Shown here: positions 49,862-58,742 of the stretch, in pieces
Layout: every line of letters starts with the position of its first letter
Position numbering within the stretch: the stretch's first letter is position 1
From: Streptomyces sp. NBC_01465
GTDB lineage: Bacteria; Actinomycetota; Actinomycetes; Streptomycetales; Streptomycetaceae
Assembly (NCBI RefSeq): GCF_036227325.1
Contig: NZ_CP109467.1
Span: 8,494,001-8,558,000, forward strand
Direction: 5' to 3'
DNA length: 64,000 nucleotides
Position numbers and translations under genes: made by a program
Notes under the pieces: generated by a model
What the model saw: only the letters and a program-made list of their open reading frames with translations
What the model was told of the DNA's origin: nothing
The model's database searches: none

Positions 49862-51532
49862 GTGTCCGTCTCATCGTTCGTCACCGACGAAGCCCCGCCC
49901 GGTGCGGTCTCCCGGCTCTGGCGCCGGGATCTCGGCGCCTACCCGGATCCGGCCCGCCGCTACGCGTGCCTGGGCATCGTGATCGCCACGACGATCGTCC
50001 TCTACTACCTGCTCTACGTGCAGTACGCGGTCGCCACCTCGATCATGGCGCACTACGACATGACCTTCGGCTACTTCGTCCTGCTGTCCGTCATCGGCAA
50101 CGCCATCGGCGCCTTCGCCTCCCTGATCGCCGGGCTCGCGGACCGCTGGGGCCGGGCGAACATGGTCGTCTACGGACTTCTCCTGGCCGCGGTGCTCGTC
50201 CTGTTCCTGCCGAGCGCTCAGGACAAGACGACCTACCTCGTCCTGTTCTCCGCGCTCTACTTCGTCGAGGGCATCGTCCTGGTGGCCACCCCCGCGCTGA
50301 TCCGGGACTTCTCACCGCAGCTCGGTCGGGCCACGGCCATGGGCTCGTGGACCATGGGCCCCGTCGTCGGAAGCCTCGTCGTGACCTCGGTGACCAGCGC
50401 AACGCTCGACACGTCCAGCTGGCAGGACGAGCTGCGCTACGCCGGCGTCAGCGCTCTGGTCGTCTTCGTCGTCGCCCTGTTCGGGCTCAGGGAGCTCGCG
50501 CCGCGGCTGCGGGACCAGATCATGGTCAGCCTGCGGGACCGGGCCTTGGTCGAGGCACGCGCCCGGGGCATCGACCACGACGTCCGGACCGGCGGCCACT
50601 GGCGCCAGATGATGCGCCTGGACGTCATCGGTCCGGCCTTCGCCATCAGCGTCTTCCTGCTCTTCTACTACGCGGCGGTCGGCAACCTCGTCATCTACTA
50701 CTCCGCCACCTTCGGCTACAGCGAGCAGCGCGCCAACGCCCTGGCCAACTGGTACTGGGCCGCCACCGCCGTCGCACTGATCGCGGCCGGACTCCTCTCC
50801 GACCGGCTGCGGGTCCGCAAGCCCCTGATGCTGGTGGGCGGGATCGGCTCGGTGGCCGGCACGGCGGTGTTCGCCGTCCTCGCCACGCACCAGGACACCG
50901 GCTACTACACCTTCGCGTGGCTCTTCGCGGTGATGGGCGTCTTCAGCGGGGTGACGTACGCGCCGTGGATGGCCGGATTCACCGAGACCGTCGAGCGCCG
51001 CAACCCTGCCGCGACCGCGACCGGCCTGGCCGTGTGGGGATGGACTCTGCGCGTCGTCGTCGCCGTCTCCGCGGCGTTCCTGCCCGTCGCGGTGGCCTCG
51101 GTGACCCCGATCGTCGAGCACGGGCACGAGGTCCAGGTCGCACAGGCCACCGCAGGACCGGCCCTGGCCGTCATCAACGCCCACCAGCCGATCTTCGCCG
51201 AACTCGCCAAGTACCCGCCGGGGAAGGCCCCTGCGGAACTCCAGGCGAAGGCGGCACAGGAAGTGGGGCTCCCGGATCTCGCCGTCGTACAGAAGGCGCA
51301 ACCGCAGCTGAAGGTCCTGCAGGAGCACGGGGACGACGTGGCGAGGGCCGCCAAGGACGGGCCGGGGCAGTGGCGCACCTGGTGGCTCGTCTGCATGGGC
51401 GGGCAGATTCTGTTCCTGCCCTTCGTCTTCGTCATGAAGGGCCGGTGGAGCCCGCGCCGCGCGCGTGAGGACGCAGAAGCGCACCAGTCGGCAGTCGACC
51501 GCGAGATGCAGCGCCTCTCGACGACAGCCTGA
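49862..51532 (+). CDS. MFS transporter (metabolite/acid symporter type)
   Basis: A 556-residue transporter with about 12 hydrophobic helices. The motif-A-like loop AGLADRWGRANMVV follows helix 2, and a repeat of it, GLLSDRLRVRKPLM, is in the second half. An unusual 100-residue extracytoplasmic segment lies before the last helix (VEHGHEVQVAQATAGPAL through GQWRTWWLV). It probably imports an organic acid that the downstream acyl-CoA ligase activates. GTG at 49862 has GGAG 7 nt upstream. Confidence 0.86.
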   Translation: MSVSSFVTDEAPPGAVSRLWRRDLGAYPDPARRYACLGIVIATTIVLYYLLYVQYAVATSIMAHYDMTFGYFVLLSVIGNAIGAFASLIAGLADRWGRANMVVYGLLLAAVLVLFLPSAQDKTTYLVLFSALYFVEGIVLVATPALIRDFSPQLGRATAMGSWTMGPVVGSLVVTSVTSATLDTSSWQDELRYAGVSALVVFVVALFGLRELAPRLRDQIMVSLRDRALVEARARGIDHDVRTGGHWRQMMRLDVIGPAFAISVFLLFYYAAVGNLVIYYSATFGYSEQRANALANWYWAATAVALIAAGLLSDRLRVRKPLMLVGGIGSVAGTAVFAVLATHQDTGYYTFAWLFAVMGVFSGVTYAPWMAGFTETVERRNPAATATGLAVWGWTLRVVVAVSAAFLPVAVASVTPIVEHGHEVQVAQATAGPALAVINAHQPIFAELAKYPPGKAPAELQAKAAQEVGLPDLAVVQKAQPQLKVLQEHGDDVARAAKDGPGQWRTWWLVCMGGQILFLPFVFVMKGRWSPRRAREDAEAHQSAVDREMQRLSTTA

Positions 51533-51564
51533 CCGCCCGGCACGTACAGAAAGCAGGAACGCCC

Positions 51565-53142
51565 ATGCCGATCCACCACGAACTGAATCTGGCACTGCTC
51601 CCCGAGGCCGCGTACGACCGGCGCGGGGACCACGACGCCCTGGTGTACGACGGGCAGACCCACCGCTTCTCACAGTTGCAGGACCGGGCTGCCAGGATCG
51701 GCGGCGCCCTGCGCGGGCTCGGCATCCGCCCGGGGGACCGGGTCGTCGTGCTGATGGCGAACCGCGCCGAGGTGTCCATCGCCTACAACGCCGTCTGGCG
51801 GGCCGGCGCCGTGGTGACCCCGGTCATGTTCCTGGTGAGCCCGGCCGAACTCGCCCACATCCTCGCCGACTCCGGAGCGCGCGCCGTCATCACCGCCTCG
51901 GGCCTGCTCGCCACCGTGGCCGCGGCAGCAGTTGAGGCCGATGTACCCGAGCTACGGCACGTGCTCCTGGTGGACGACCTCCCGCAGGAGGCAGTTCCGG
52001 GCCTGCCACGGAACCTGGCCGTCGCCACATTCGCCGACCTCGAAGCCACAGACGCCACGGGAATCGTCCCCCGGTCGAACGAAGAGCTGGCAGCCCTGCT
52101 CTACACCGGCGGCACCACCGGCCGCGCCAAAGGCGTCATGCTCAGCCACCGCAATCTGCACGCCTGCTCACTCGCCGCCTACGAGGCAGGAGAATCCCCG
52201 GGCCTGACCGACGGAATCCGCCGCACCCTCATCCCCCTGCCCCTGTCACACGCCTACGGACTGATCGTGACCCTGGCCGGCTGGCAGTCGCCCCACCCCC
52301 AACTCGGCGTACTGCAACGCTGGTTCGACCCCTCCGAATGGCTCACCCTCGCCCAGGAACACGCGATCCAGCGCACCACGCTGGTCCCCAGCATGATCCA
52401 GATGCTGCTCGACCAGCCCCTGGAGGAGGCAGACCTGTCGGAGCTGCGCCTGGTCAACAGCGGTGGCGCCCCTCTGCCGTACGAGACCCGGCTGGCCTGG
52501 GAGGAGCGGGTCCCGCAGAGCCGCATTCTCGAGGGCTACGGCCTGACGGAATCCGGCTCGGTCACCTCCGCCACCCGGCCCGACGCCATCCGCCCCGGTT
52601 CCGTCGGCCAACCGCTGCCCGGCTACACCGTCGAGATCCGCGACGACACGGGTCGCGCCCTGCCCGCCGGCAGCGACGGGGAGATCTGCGTACGCTCCGC
52701 GGGAATCATGGGCGGTTACTGGCACGCTCCCACCCTGACCGCCCAGACCCTGCGCGACGGCTGGCTGCACACCGGCGACATCGGCCACTTCGACACGGAC
52801 GGTTTCCTGTACGTCGTCGACCGCAAGAAGGACCTCATCCTGCGCGGTGGTTTCAACGTCTTCCCCCGCGATGTCGAGGACGCGCTCATCACGCACCCGG
52901 CCGTGGCCCGGGCCGGCGTGGTCGGCCGCCCCGATCCACGGCTGGGCGAGGAAGTCGTGGCCTTCGTCGCACTGCACCCCGGCTGCCGGACGGAGCCGGC
53001 AGAGCTCATCGCGTACGCGCGCGACCACTTGGCGGCCCACAAGTACCCGCGCGAGATTCACGTACTCGATCAACTTCCCCTGACCGGAGTCGGAAAGCTC
53101 GACCGCAACGCGCTCCGCGCCTACACCGACCTGGGTCAGTGA
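51565..53142 (+). CDS. AMP-dependent acyl-CoA synthetase
   Basis: A 525-residue adenylate-forming ligase. The P-loop is LLYTGGTTGRAKGVMLSH (about 182-199), the adenine motif EGYGLTESG (about 322-330), the hinge YVVDRKKDLILRGGFNVFPRDVE and the C-terminal lysine in LTGVGKLDRNALR. It activates a carboxylic acid to its acyl-CoA via acyl-AMP; chain length cannot be read. It follows the transporter by 32 bp with GCAGGAA before the ATG, so uptake and activation are coupled. Its 3' end overlaps the convergent gene by 7 bp. Confidence 0.9.
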   Translation: MPIHHELNLALLPEAAYDRRGDHDALVYDGQTHRFSQLQDRAARIGGALRGLGIRPGDRVVVLMANRAEVSIAYNAVWRAGAVVTPVMFLVSPAELAHILADSGARAVITASGLLATVAAAAVEADVPELRHVLLVDDLPQEAVPGLPRNLAVATFADLEATDATGIVPRSNEELAALLYTGGTTGRAKGVMLSHRNLHACSLAAYEAGESPGLTDGIRRTLIPLPLSHAYGLIVTLAGWQSPHPQLGVLQRWFDPSEWLTLAQEHAIQRTTLVPSMIQMLLDQPLEEADLSELRLVNSGGAPLPYETRLAWEERVPQSRILEGYGLTESGSVTSATRPDAIRPGSVGQPLPGYTVEIRDDTGRALPAGSDGEICVRSAGIMGGYWHAPTLTAQTLRDGWLHTGDIGHFDTDGFLYVVDRKKDLILRGGFNVFPRDVEDALITHPAVARAGVVGRPDPRLGEEVVAFVALHPGCRTEPAELIAYARDHLAAHKYPREIHVLDQLPLTGVGKLDRNALRAYTDLGQ

Positions 53143-53630
53143 ATACCGTTCTTGGCCAACTCGCCCTGCAGCGCGTCCACCAGTGGGGGCTCCAGGCCCG
53201 GCGCCAGGAACGCCAGGGGTCTGCGGCCGTGCCGTGAGATCTCGAACCGGTGGAAGGCCATGAGGAGCGACGCGGCTCTGAGCCGGTTCAGTTCGGTCAC
53301 CTCACGCCACGTCACCGCGTCCTGTATGCCGCCGAACAGATTGGTGACGACCAGGCCGTTCGCGTGGAGGTGGCACCGTCTGAGTCCGAACCTGGCGGAG
53401 ATACGACGCCAGGCCAGTACGAGGCCGAACAGGGCGAACACCACCGCCGTCATGACGGCGCCCTTGGCGAACGCCGTCGGGGGCCTTTTGGCCACCAGGC
53501 AGACGATCAGGATGATGTACAGCACCGCGCCGAGCCGCCGCGCCACCTGCGCCAGGGCGCCTGCCACTCCCGCGACGGGATAGCTTCCGAGCTTCTTGCC
53601 GAGGGCGAGCCTGCCCACGTCCTGTCGCAT
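53136..53630 (-). CDS. Hypothetical membrane protein with PH-like C-terminal domain
   Basis: A 164-residue protein. Two hydrophobic segments (LGAVLYIILIVCLVA and AVMTAVVFALFGLVLAW) are followed by a basic loop. A soluble domain CHLHANGLVVTNLFGG, VTWREVTELNR, HRFEISRHG resembles bacterial PH-type domains found near membranes. The function is unknown. ATG at 53630 is 2 bp past the M20 peptidase stop; an overlapping TTG at 53636 is possible. It is probably co-transcribed with the peptidase. Confidence 0.72.
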   Translation of the reverse strand: MRQDVGRLALGKKLGSYPVAGVAGALAQVARRLGAVLYIILIVCLVAKRPPTAFAKGAVMTAVVFALFGLVLAWRRISARFGLRRCHLHANGLVVTNLFGGIQDAVTWREVTELNRLRAASLLMAFHRFEISRHGRRPLAFLAPGLEPPLVDALQGELAKNGIH

Positions 53631-53632
53631 GA

Positions 53633-54781
53633 TCAATCGTCTCCCTTGCGCCTGGTCCGCATGATGAGTTGAGCGAGCAGATGGGTGCGGGGGACCATCT
53701 GCCCGATGTCGACGTACTCGCTGTCCGCGTGGGCGCCACCGCCCACGGCGCCCAGGCCGTCCAGGGTCGGACAGCCCGCAGCCGCGGTGTGGTTGCCGTC
53801 CGAGGCACCGCCGACGGCGATCCCCCGCAGCGGTTCATGACCCAGTTCCAGGGCGAGCCGGGAGGCGAGGGCGAAGAGTTCGGCGGAGGACTCCGGCTCC
53901 ATGGGCGGCCGTTGGCTGCCGCCCAGCACTTCCAGCCGGGAGCCAGGCTCCCGCGGCGTGAGCCCCCGCATGAGTGCGTCGATCCGCTCCTGTGCCGCCG
54001 AGGTCGGCACGCGTACGTCCACCGACACCCGCGCCAGCGCGGGCACCGTGTTGCGCGCGCTGCCGGCCGACAGCAGGGTGGGCGTGACGGTCGCGGGGCC
54101 AAGGACGGAATCGGCGCCGCCGGCGGCTTCCATCGTGGTCCCGAGACCGGCGATGGACAGCACCTGGTGGGCGGCCTCGATCGCGGCGTTGATCCCCTTC
54201 TGCGGTTCCAGACCCGCGTGCGCCGCCCTGCCGTGCACGACGACCTCGTACCGCGAAGTGCCCTTGCGGGCGGTCTTCAGCGCGCCCCGGTCGTCCCCGG
54301 ACGCTTCCAGAACAAGGGCGGCCGCGCACCCCCGCACGGATTCCTCGACCAGCTGCCGGGACGTCGCCGAGCCCACCTCCTCGTCGCCGTTGACCAGGAT
54401 GCCCACCCCGTCCGGGGACGGAAGGGAGGCCACGGCATGGAACATCTGCACCAGGCCCGCCTTCATGTCCAGGACCCCGGGGCCGCGGGCGATCCCATCG
54501 GCCACCGACCAGGGGTGGCTCTTGATCGAGCCCATGGGCCACACCGTGTCGTGGTGTCCTACGAGCAAGACCCGCGGGGTGCCGAACGCCCACCGCAGAT
54601 GGGTCACACCGTCGATCACCATCGTCTCCGGCCGGGCCCCCAACAGCCTGCTCCCCAGCGCGCCCACCACCTCGGCGCTTCGCGCCACCGCCGCGTGGTC
54701 CGCCGAGAAGGACTCGCAGCGCACGAGCTCCTCCAGATCGGCCAGCATCTCCGGCAGTACGACAGCGGTCCCCCGAGTCAT
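53633..54781 (-). CDS. M20-family metallopeptidase (carboxypeptidase G2-like)
   Basis: A 382-residue zinc exopeptidase. The metal and catalytic residues are in GHHDTVWP, PGVLDMKAG, NGDEEVGS (catalytic Glu), a mid Glu in LVLEASG, and GGAHADSEY for the last His. RAAHAGLEPQKGINA belongs to the dimer domain. Such enzymes release a C-terminal amino acid, often glutamate, from peptides or folates. It is divergent from a LysR gene, whose product may control it, and overlaps or abuts the membrane-protein gene downstream. Confidence 0.9.
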   Translation of the reverse strand: MTRGTAVVLPEMLADLEELVRCESFSADHAAVARSAEVVGALGSRLLGARPETMVIDGVTHLRWAFGTPRVLLVGHHDTVWPMGSIKSHPWSVADGIARGPGVLDMKAGLVQMFHAVASLPSPDGVGILVNGDEEVGSATSRQLVEESVRGCAAALVLEASGDDRGALKTARKGTSRYEVVVHGRAAHAGLEPQKGINAAIEAAHQVLSIAGLGTTMEAAGGADSVLGPATVTPTLLSAGSARNTVPALARVSVDVRVPTSAAQERIDALMRGLTPREPGSRLEVLGGSQRPPMEPESSAELFALASRLALELGHEPLRGIAVGGASDGNHTAAAGCPTLDGLGAVGGGAHADSEYVDIGQMVPRTHLLAQLIMRTRRKGDD

Positions 54782-54971
54782 CGATACCGCCCCGTGCCAA
54801 CTCCCCGTCGTGACAACACATTTCCCCCTCGGACCTCAGCCTTGCCTTGCCAACGACGTTAGGGTGGGCCGAGGCATTCCACCAGCGACTGGATTGCATG
54901 GGAGCCATGCATCTGGAGAATGTGTCGCGGGGGAGCGGGCGCTGCCCGGAGGGTCGCGGAGGGGGAGGGGC

Positions 54972-55856
54972 ATGTTCGAGGTCGACGCGCTACGTCTGCT
55001 CGTGGCGGTGGCAGAGACCGGATCGTTCACCAAGGCGGCGGTCCGGCTCAACTACACGCAATCCGCGGTGTCCCGGCGGATCGCAGCGCTGGAACAGCAG
55101 GCGGGCGGACCGCTGTTCGTACGGCTGCCTCGCGGCGTACGGCTCAATCCCGCCGGCCACACGCTGCACCGGAACGCCGTGGAGGTGCTCGACCGACTGG
55201 CGCGGGCGGAGCGGGAACTGGCCGTGCTGCACGCGGGGACCGGCGGACTGCTGCACACGGGAGCCTTCGCCACCGCCAACATCTCGCTCCTGCCCACTGC
55301 ACTGCGGGCACTCCAGCACGCCAAGCCGGACGTCGAGGTGATAGCGGTCGAAGGCGGGACCGACATGCTGATGGAGCGCCTCACGGACGGGGCACTGGAC
55401 CTCGCCGTCGTCAGTGACTACCCGTCCGGTCTGCCGTCGGCCGACGGTGTCACGACGACCGTGCTGTGCGAGGACGATCTGCTCGTGGCCCTCCCGCGCG
55501 CGCACCGCCTGGCCGGATCCCTGAAGGTCGACCTGAGTGAACTGCAGGACGAGGCATGGCTTCACAGCGCGTACGGCGACCGTCCTACGATGCTCGCCGA
55601 TGCCTGCGCCCGGGCGGGTTTCACCCCCAGGAAGATCATCCGGATCGGGGAATGGACCGGGAAATTCGGCTACGTGGCCGCGGGTCTGGGGGTGGCGCTG
55701 GTCCCCTCGCTCGCCGCCCGGGCGGTACCCGACGAACTCGTCCTGTGCCGCCTCACGGACCCTGCCCTGCGCCGGACCGTCCATGTGGCGCTGCCTGCCG
55801 CCCCGCTGCCGGCGGCACTGGCACTTCGGGAGCTGCTGCACGACGTCGTTGACTGA
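54972..55856 (+). CDS. LysR-family transcriptional regulator
   Basis: A 294-residue regulator. The N-terminal helix-turn-helix is LRLLVAVAETGSFTKAAVRLNYTQSAVSRRIAALEQQAGGPLFVR (residues about 6-50). The C-terminal periplasmic-binding-like effector domain includes LDLAVVSDYPSG and VAAGLGVALVPSLAA. It is divergent from the M20 peptidase gene, the classic LysR arrangement, so it probably activates the peptidase in response to a peptide or amino acid. Confidence 0.88.
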   Translation: MFEVDALRLLVAVAETGSFTKAAVRLNYTQSAVSRRIAALEQQAGGPLFVRLPRGVRLNPAGHTLHRNAVEVLDRLARAERELAVLHAGTGGLLHTGAFATANISLLPTALRALQHAKPDVEVIAVEGGTDMLMERLTDGALDLAVVSDYPSGLPSADGVTTTVLCEDDLLVALPRAHRLAGSLKVDLSELQDEAWLHSAYGDRPTMLADACARAGFTPRKIIRIGEWTGKFGYVAAGLGVALVPSLAARAVPDELVLCRLTDPALRRTVHVALPAAPLPAALALRELLHDVVD

Positions 55857-55859
55857 ACC

Positions 55860-55888
55860 TGCTGCCCCGGCAGAACGCCGGGGCAGCA
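55860..55888. terminator. Bidirectional hairpin terminator
   Basis: TGCTGCCCCGGC (55860-55871) and GCCGGGGCAGCA (55877-55888) form a perfect 12-bp stem with a 5-nt loop. It sits between the LysR gene and the convergent membrane-protein gene. Confidence 0.85.
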
Positions 55889-55911
55889 CCGAGGTCCGTC
55901 GGAGGGCCGAC

Positions 55912-56787
55912 TTACGGCTGGTCGGCGAACTGCGGGTCCTTCGCCTGGTTGTACACCTCTTCGCCTGATGCGTTGTAGGCATGGACGACGGGGCTGGGGC
56001 CCGCATCGCGCGGATCGGGGTGGTCGGTGTAGAGCGCCGCCGCGTAGACGAACGCGCCGCCTGCCATGTCCGCCGGGTACTGCTTGGGATCGTTGCCGTA
56101 GCTGATCGTGATCTTGGCGATGCCGGACGTGTAGTGTCCGGCGCCCAGCACGAGGCTCTTCTTGCTCGTCTTCTTGCCCACAGGCGCGCCGAAGGAGTCG
56201 AAGTATCCGATCGTCTTGCCGGTGCCCCACAGGCGGTTGTTGATGAACGTGGCGGGGTGCGCCTCGCTGCTTCCCTTGTCTCCCTTGGACTGGCACTGCA
56301 CGTACTGACCGGCCGAGTCGACGGCGACGACCACGCCGTCCCAGTCCTCCGTGGCGATGGGAGTGCGGACCGCGACCACCGAGTGGAATCGCGATGCGTC
56401 CGAGCCCAGGCAGGAGGCCAGGATCCTGGCGGCGGTCCCGGCGTCGATCGGGGTCGTCTTCACGCTGGTGACGGAGAACGTGGACGGGGCGGAACTCTCG
56501 CGAGTGTGCGAGGTGTTCGGGCTCGACGACGAGGCGGCTCTCGTCGGGTTTCCGGCGGGTTCGGCGAGCTGCGGCTTGGCGTCCCCTGTGCCACTGAGGA
56601 CGGTCACGGCCGCGACGCTCATCGCCGCGACGCCGGCGGCGACGGCGAGCGGTACCCCCCAACCGCGTCGCACGGAACCACGGTCGTTCTCTGAGTCGAT
56701 CTTCATCAGGAGTTCCTCTCGGGTCCGCCGATGGTTCGGCAGATCACGATCGGAAGGAGCCGCAGGGATGCCTCGGTTGTGATTCAT
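55912..56787 (-). CDS. Membrane-anchored partner of ECF sigma factor (CU044_5270-like N-terminus)
   Basis: A 291-residue protein. An N-terminal segment (AAPSDRDLPNHRRTREELLM) resembles the start of CU044_5270-family proteins paired with ECF sigma factors. One membrane helix (VPLAVAAGVAAMSVAAVTVL) and an external domain of about 200 residues follow, with no known catalytic motif. ATG at 56787 overlaps the sigma stop (ATGA); ATG at 56706 with GAGGA is an alternative. It likely senses an envelope signal and holds or releases the sigma factor, but no classic anti-sigma zinc motif is seen. Confidence 0.75.
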   Translation of the reverse strand: MNHNRGIPAAPSDRDLPNHRRTREELLMKIDSENDRGSVRRGWGVPLAVAAGVAAMSVAAVTVLSGTGDAKPQLAEPAGNPTRAASSSSPNTSHTRESSAPSTFSVTSVKTTPIDAGTAARILASCLGSDASRFHSVVAVRTPIATEDWDGVVVAVDSAGQYVQCQSKGDKGSSEAHPATFINNRLWGTGKTIGYFDSFGAPVGKKTSKKSLVLGAGHYTSGIAKITISYGNDPKQYPADMAGGAFVYAAALYTDHPDPRDAGPSPVVHAYNASGEEVYNQAKDPQFADQP

Positions 56788-57428
56788 CGTGCGACCTCTT
56801 CCGCGTTGACGGGATTCCTGGAACTGAATGACGCCGGAGCCGCGGCTCTGCCCACGAGATCGGCCCCCAGCCTCCGCCGGGCCCTGTGCAATCTGGACTT
56901 CACGGTTCCGACCGCCACCCCCAGCGCTGCCGCGGCCGCCTGTTGATCCAGGCCCGACCACATGCAGAGCTCGACGACTTCGCGCTCGTGGCGCGGCAGC
57001 CGAGCCAACGCCCGGTGGATTTCGGACATGCGACGCTCGTCGTCGACCAGACCGGCGACGCGGTCCGCGTGGTCGCCCACCGGCTCGTCGTGCGAGACGA
57101 GCCGACGCAGCAACGCCTCGGCCCGCCTCAGCCGCCGCCAGGTGTTCGACAGCAGCCGGTCGGCGATGCCCAGCAGCCACGGCAAGGCCGAGTCGCGCTC
57201 CAGCACCGTCTCCGACCGCCGACGCCAGGCGTGCAAGAACACGGTCGATGTGAGGTCTTCGGCCTCGGCCCAGTCGGCCGTGCGCCGGAACAGGTGGTTG
57301 TAGACGGCTTTCCCATGGCGGTCGAAGATCCGGCCGAATGCCTCACGGTCGCCGTCGACGGCTCTCGCCCACAGCTCTCGGTCGGAAATCCCCCCGATCG
57401 GGGCGGGACCAGCGTCTTTCAGTTCCAT
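56784..57428 (-). CDS. ECF RNA polymerase sigma factor
   Basis: A 214-residue sigma factor. Region 2 is RELWARAVDGDREAFGRIFDRHGKAVYNHLFRRT with WAEAEDLTSTVFLHAWRR (about residues 16-70). Region 4 is LPRHEREVVELCMWSGLDQQAAAAALGVAVGTVKSRLHRARRRL (about 140-185). It has no C-terminal regulatory domain. It is coupled to the membrane protein downstream, so sigma and partner are made together. A GGAAC (minus strand, about 57470) followed about 20 bp later by CGTA may be its own promoter, but the spacing is long. Confidence 0.92.
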   Translation of the reverse strand: MELKDAGPAPIGGISDRELWARAVDGDREAFGRIFDRHGKAVYNHLFRRTADWAEAEDLTSTVFLHAWRRRSETVLERDSALPWLLGIADRLLSNTWRRLRRAEALLRRLVSHDEPVGDHADRVAGLVDDERRMSEIHRALARLPRHEREVVELCMWSGLDQQAAAAALGVAVGTVKSRLHRARRRLGADLVGRAAAPASFSSRNPVNAEEVAR

Positions 57429-57747
57429 GTTCTGTACGTGTCCGGCAACCGGCCGAAGGTTCCCACGGAGTCAGCTCCATTTCGACGGACGGATCTGGCC
57501 CTGCTGTGCGGACATGTCTACGGTTGGTATGTGATCACTCGAGCCCATTTGCCTACTTCGCCTGCTCCTGGAGGGACTACTCCTTCACGCGGAATGTATC
57601 GGGCCGCTGGTCACAGCCGAACTGGCGGCCTCCGGCGCAGCCGGGTTGGTCGAGGCGGACGGCGACATGATCCGATGAGTTTTCCTGTTGCCTGGAGTCC
57701 TCCCCTCTGGAATGTCCCCGTTCTATGGAGGAGAGGTGGGAGCCAGG
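57429..57747. other. Intergenic region with a possible remnant frame
   Basis: These 319 bp separate the sigma gene from a DHFR-like gene. The possible sigma autopromoter lies at about 57445-57475. A 47-codon frame ending TGA at 57678 reads GPLVTAELAASGAAGLVEADGDMIR at its end and is bounded by an upstream TGA at 57532. It looks protein-like but has no start codon or family match I can name, so it may be the tail of a lost gene. Confidence 0.4.
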
Positions 57748-58332
57748 ATGAACAATCCGATTCGGCTCTACATGTCGATGTCGCTCGACGGCTTCATCGC
57801 CGGTCCGGACGATCGACCGGGCCAGGAGCTCGGACGCGACGGTGGACGCCTCTTCAACTGGCTCGACGACCGGGAATCCGACGGTCCCAGCGGACAGGTC
57901 TATCGCGAGGCGCTGGCGACCGGCGCGGTCATCTCCGGCCGACGGACCTTCGAACTCGCCGGTCGCTGGAAGGGCGACCACCACGACGGCGTGCCGATCT
58001 TCGTCCTCACCCACCAGGTGGATGACGGGGACGTGCCACCCGGCCACGCGCGCTTCGTCACCGACGTCGAGGACTGTGCCCGTCAGGCTCGCGAGGCTGC
58101 CGGGGGCCGGCCGGTCATGGTCCATGGGGCGGGCGCGGCCCGAGCACTTCTCCGGGCGGGGCATATCGACGAGATGGAGATCCACCTGATTCCGGTGCTC
58201 CTCGGGGGCGGCCGACGGCTCTTCGACCAGCTGGGCGGTGATCACATCGAACTCGACCTCGTCCGACGGCTCGAGGACCGAGACGTCACGCACCTCCGCT
58301 TCCGGGTACGCCGTCCCGAGGAGGCCGCGTGA
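57748..58332 (+). CDS. Dihydrofolate reductase-family (RibD C-terminal) protein
   Basis: A 194-residue DHFR-like reductase of the same broad family as the gene at 38245: RLYMSMSLDGFIAGPDDRPG, VISGRRTFELAGRW, GHIDEMEIHLIPVLLGGGRRLF. The substrate is unknown. ATG at 57748 follows GAGAGGTGGGAG. The stop overlaps the VOC start (GTGA), so the two genes are translationally coupled and may act on the same compound. Confidence 0.87.
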   Translation: MNNPIRLYMSMSLDGFIAGPDDRPGQELGRDGGRLFNWLDDRESDGPSGQVYREALATGAVISGRRTFELAGRWKGDHHDGVPIFVLTHQVDDGDVPPGHARFVTDVEDCARQAREAAGGRPVMVHGAGAARALLRAGHIDEMEIHLIPVLLGGGRRLFDQLGGDHIELDLVRRLEDRDVTHLRFRVRRPEEAA

Positions 58333-58742
58333 AGACGCTGTTCGTCTCCTACCGCGTGACCGACCTGGACCGCTCGCTCGGTTTCTACACTGCCTTGGGC
58401 TACGTCGAGCTGGGCACGGTCGACGCCGGGAACGGGAGTCATCTCGTGATCCTCGGCTTCCCCGGCGAACCGGCGGCCTCGCTCGAACTGGTCCACCGCC
58501 CCGCCGATGGACGCGTCGAAGTGGGCACCGGCTTCGACCACCTCGCGATCCAGGTGGACGCACTGGCCGCCACCCTGGTGCGGCTGACCGGTGCCGGCCT
58601 GGAGCCGGGACCCGTTCAATATCCGGGAGGGCCTCACGGCCCGAAGACATCGTGGCTCGCCGACCCGGACGGCTACCGGATCGAGTTGGTGGAGTGGCCG
58701 CCCGGACATCCCGGCGGCATCACCGCAGCGGACTTCTCCTGA
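58329..58742 (+). CDS. VOC-family (glyoxalase-like) protein
   Basis: A 137-residue VOC protein: FVSYRVTDLDRSLGFYTALGYVELG, HLVILGFPG, HLAIQVDALAATLVRL, and WLADPDGYRIELVEW, where Glu near the end and His in HLAIQV are likely metal ligands. GTG at 58329 overlaps the DHFR-like stop by 4 bp. It could be a lyase or isomerase for small carbonyl compounds acting with its partner. Confidence 0.87.
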   Translation: MKTLFVSYRVTDLDRSLGFYTALGYVELGTVDAGNGSHLVILGFPGEPAASLELVHRPADGRVEVGTGFDHLAIQVDALAATLVRLTGAGLEPGPVQYPGGPHGPKTSWLADPDGYRIELVEWPPGHPGGITAADFS

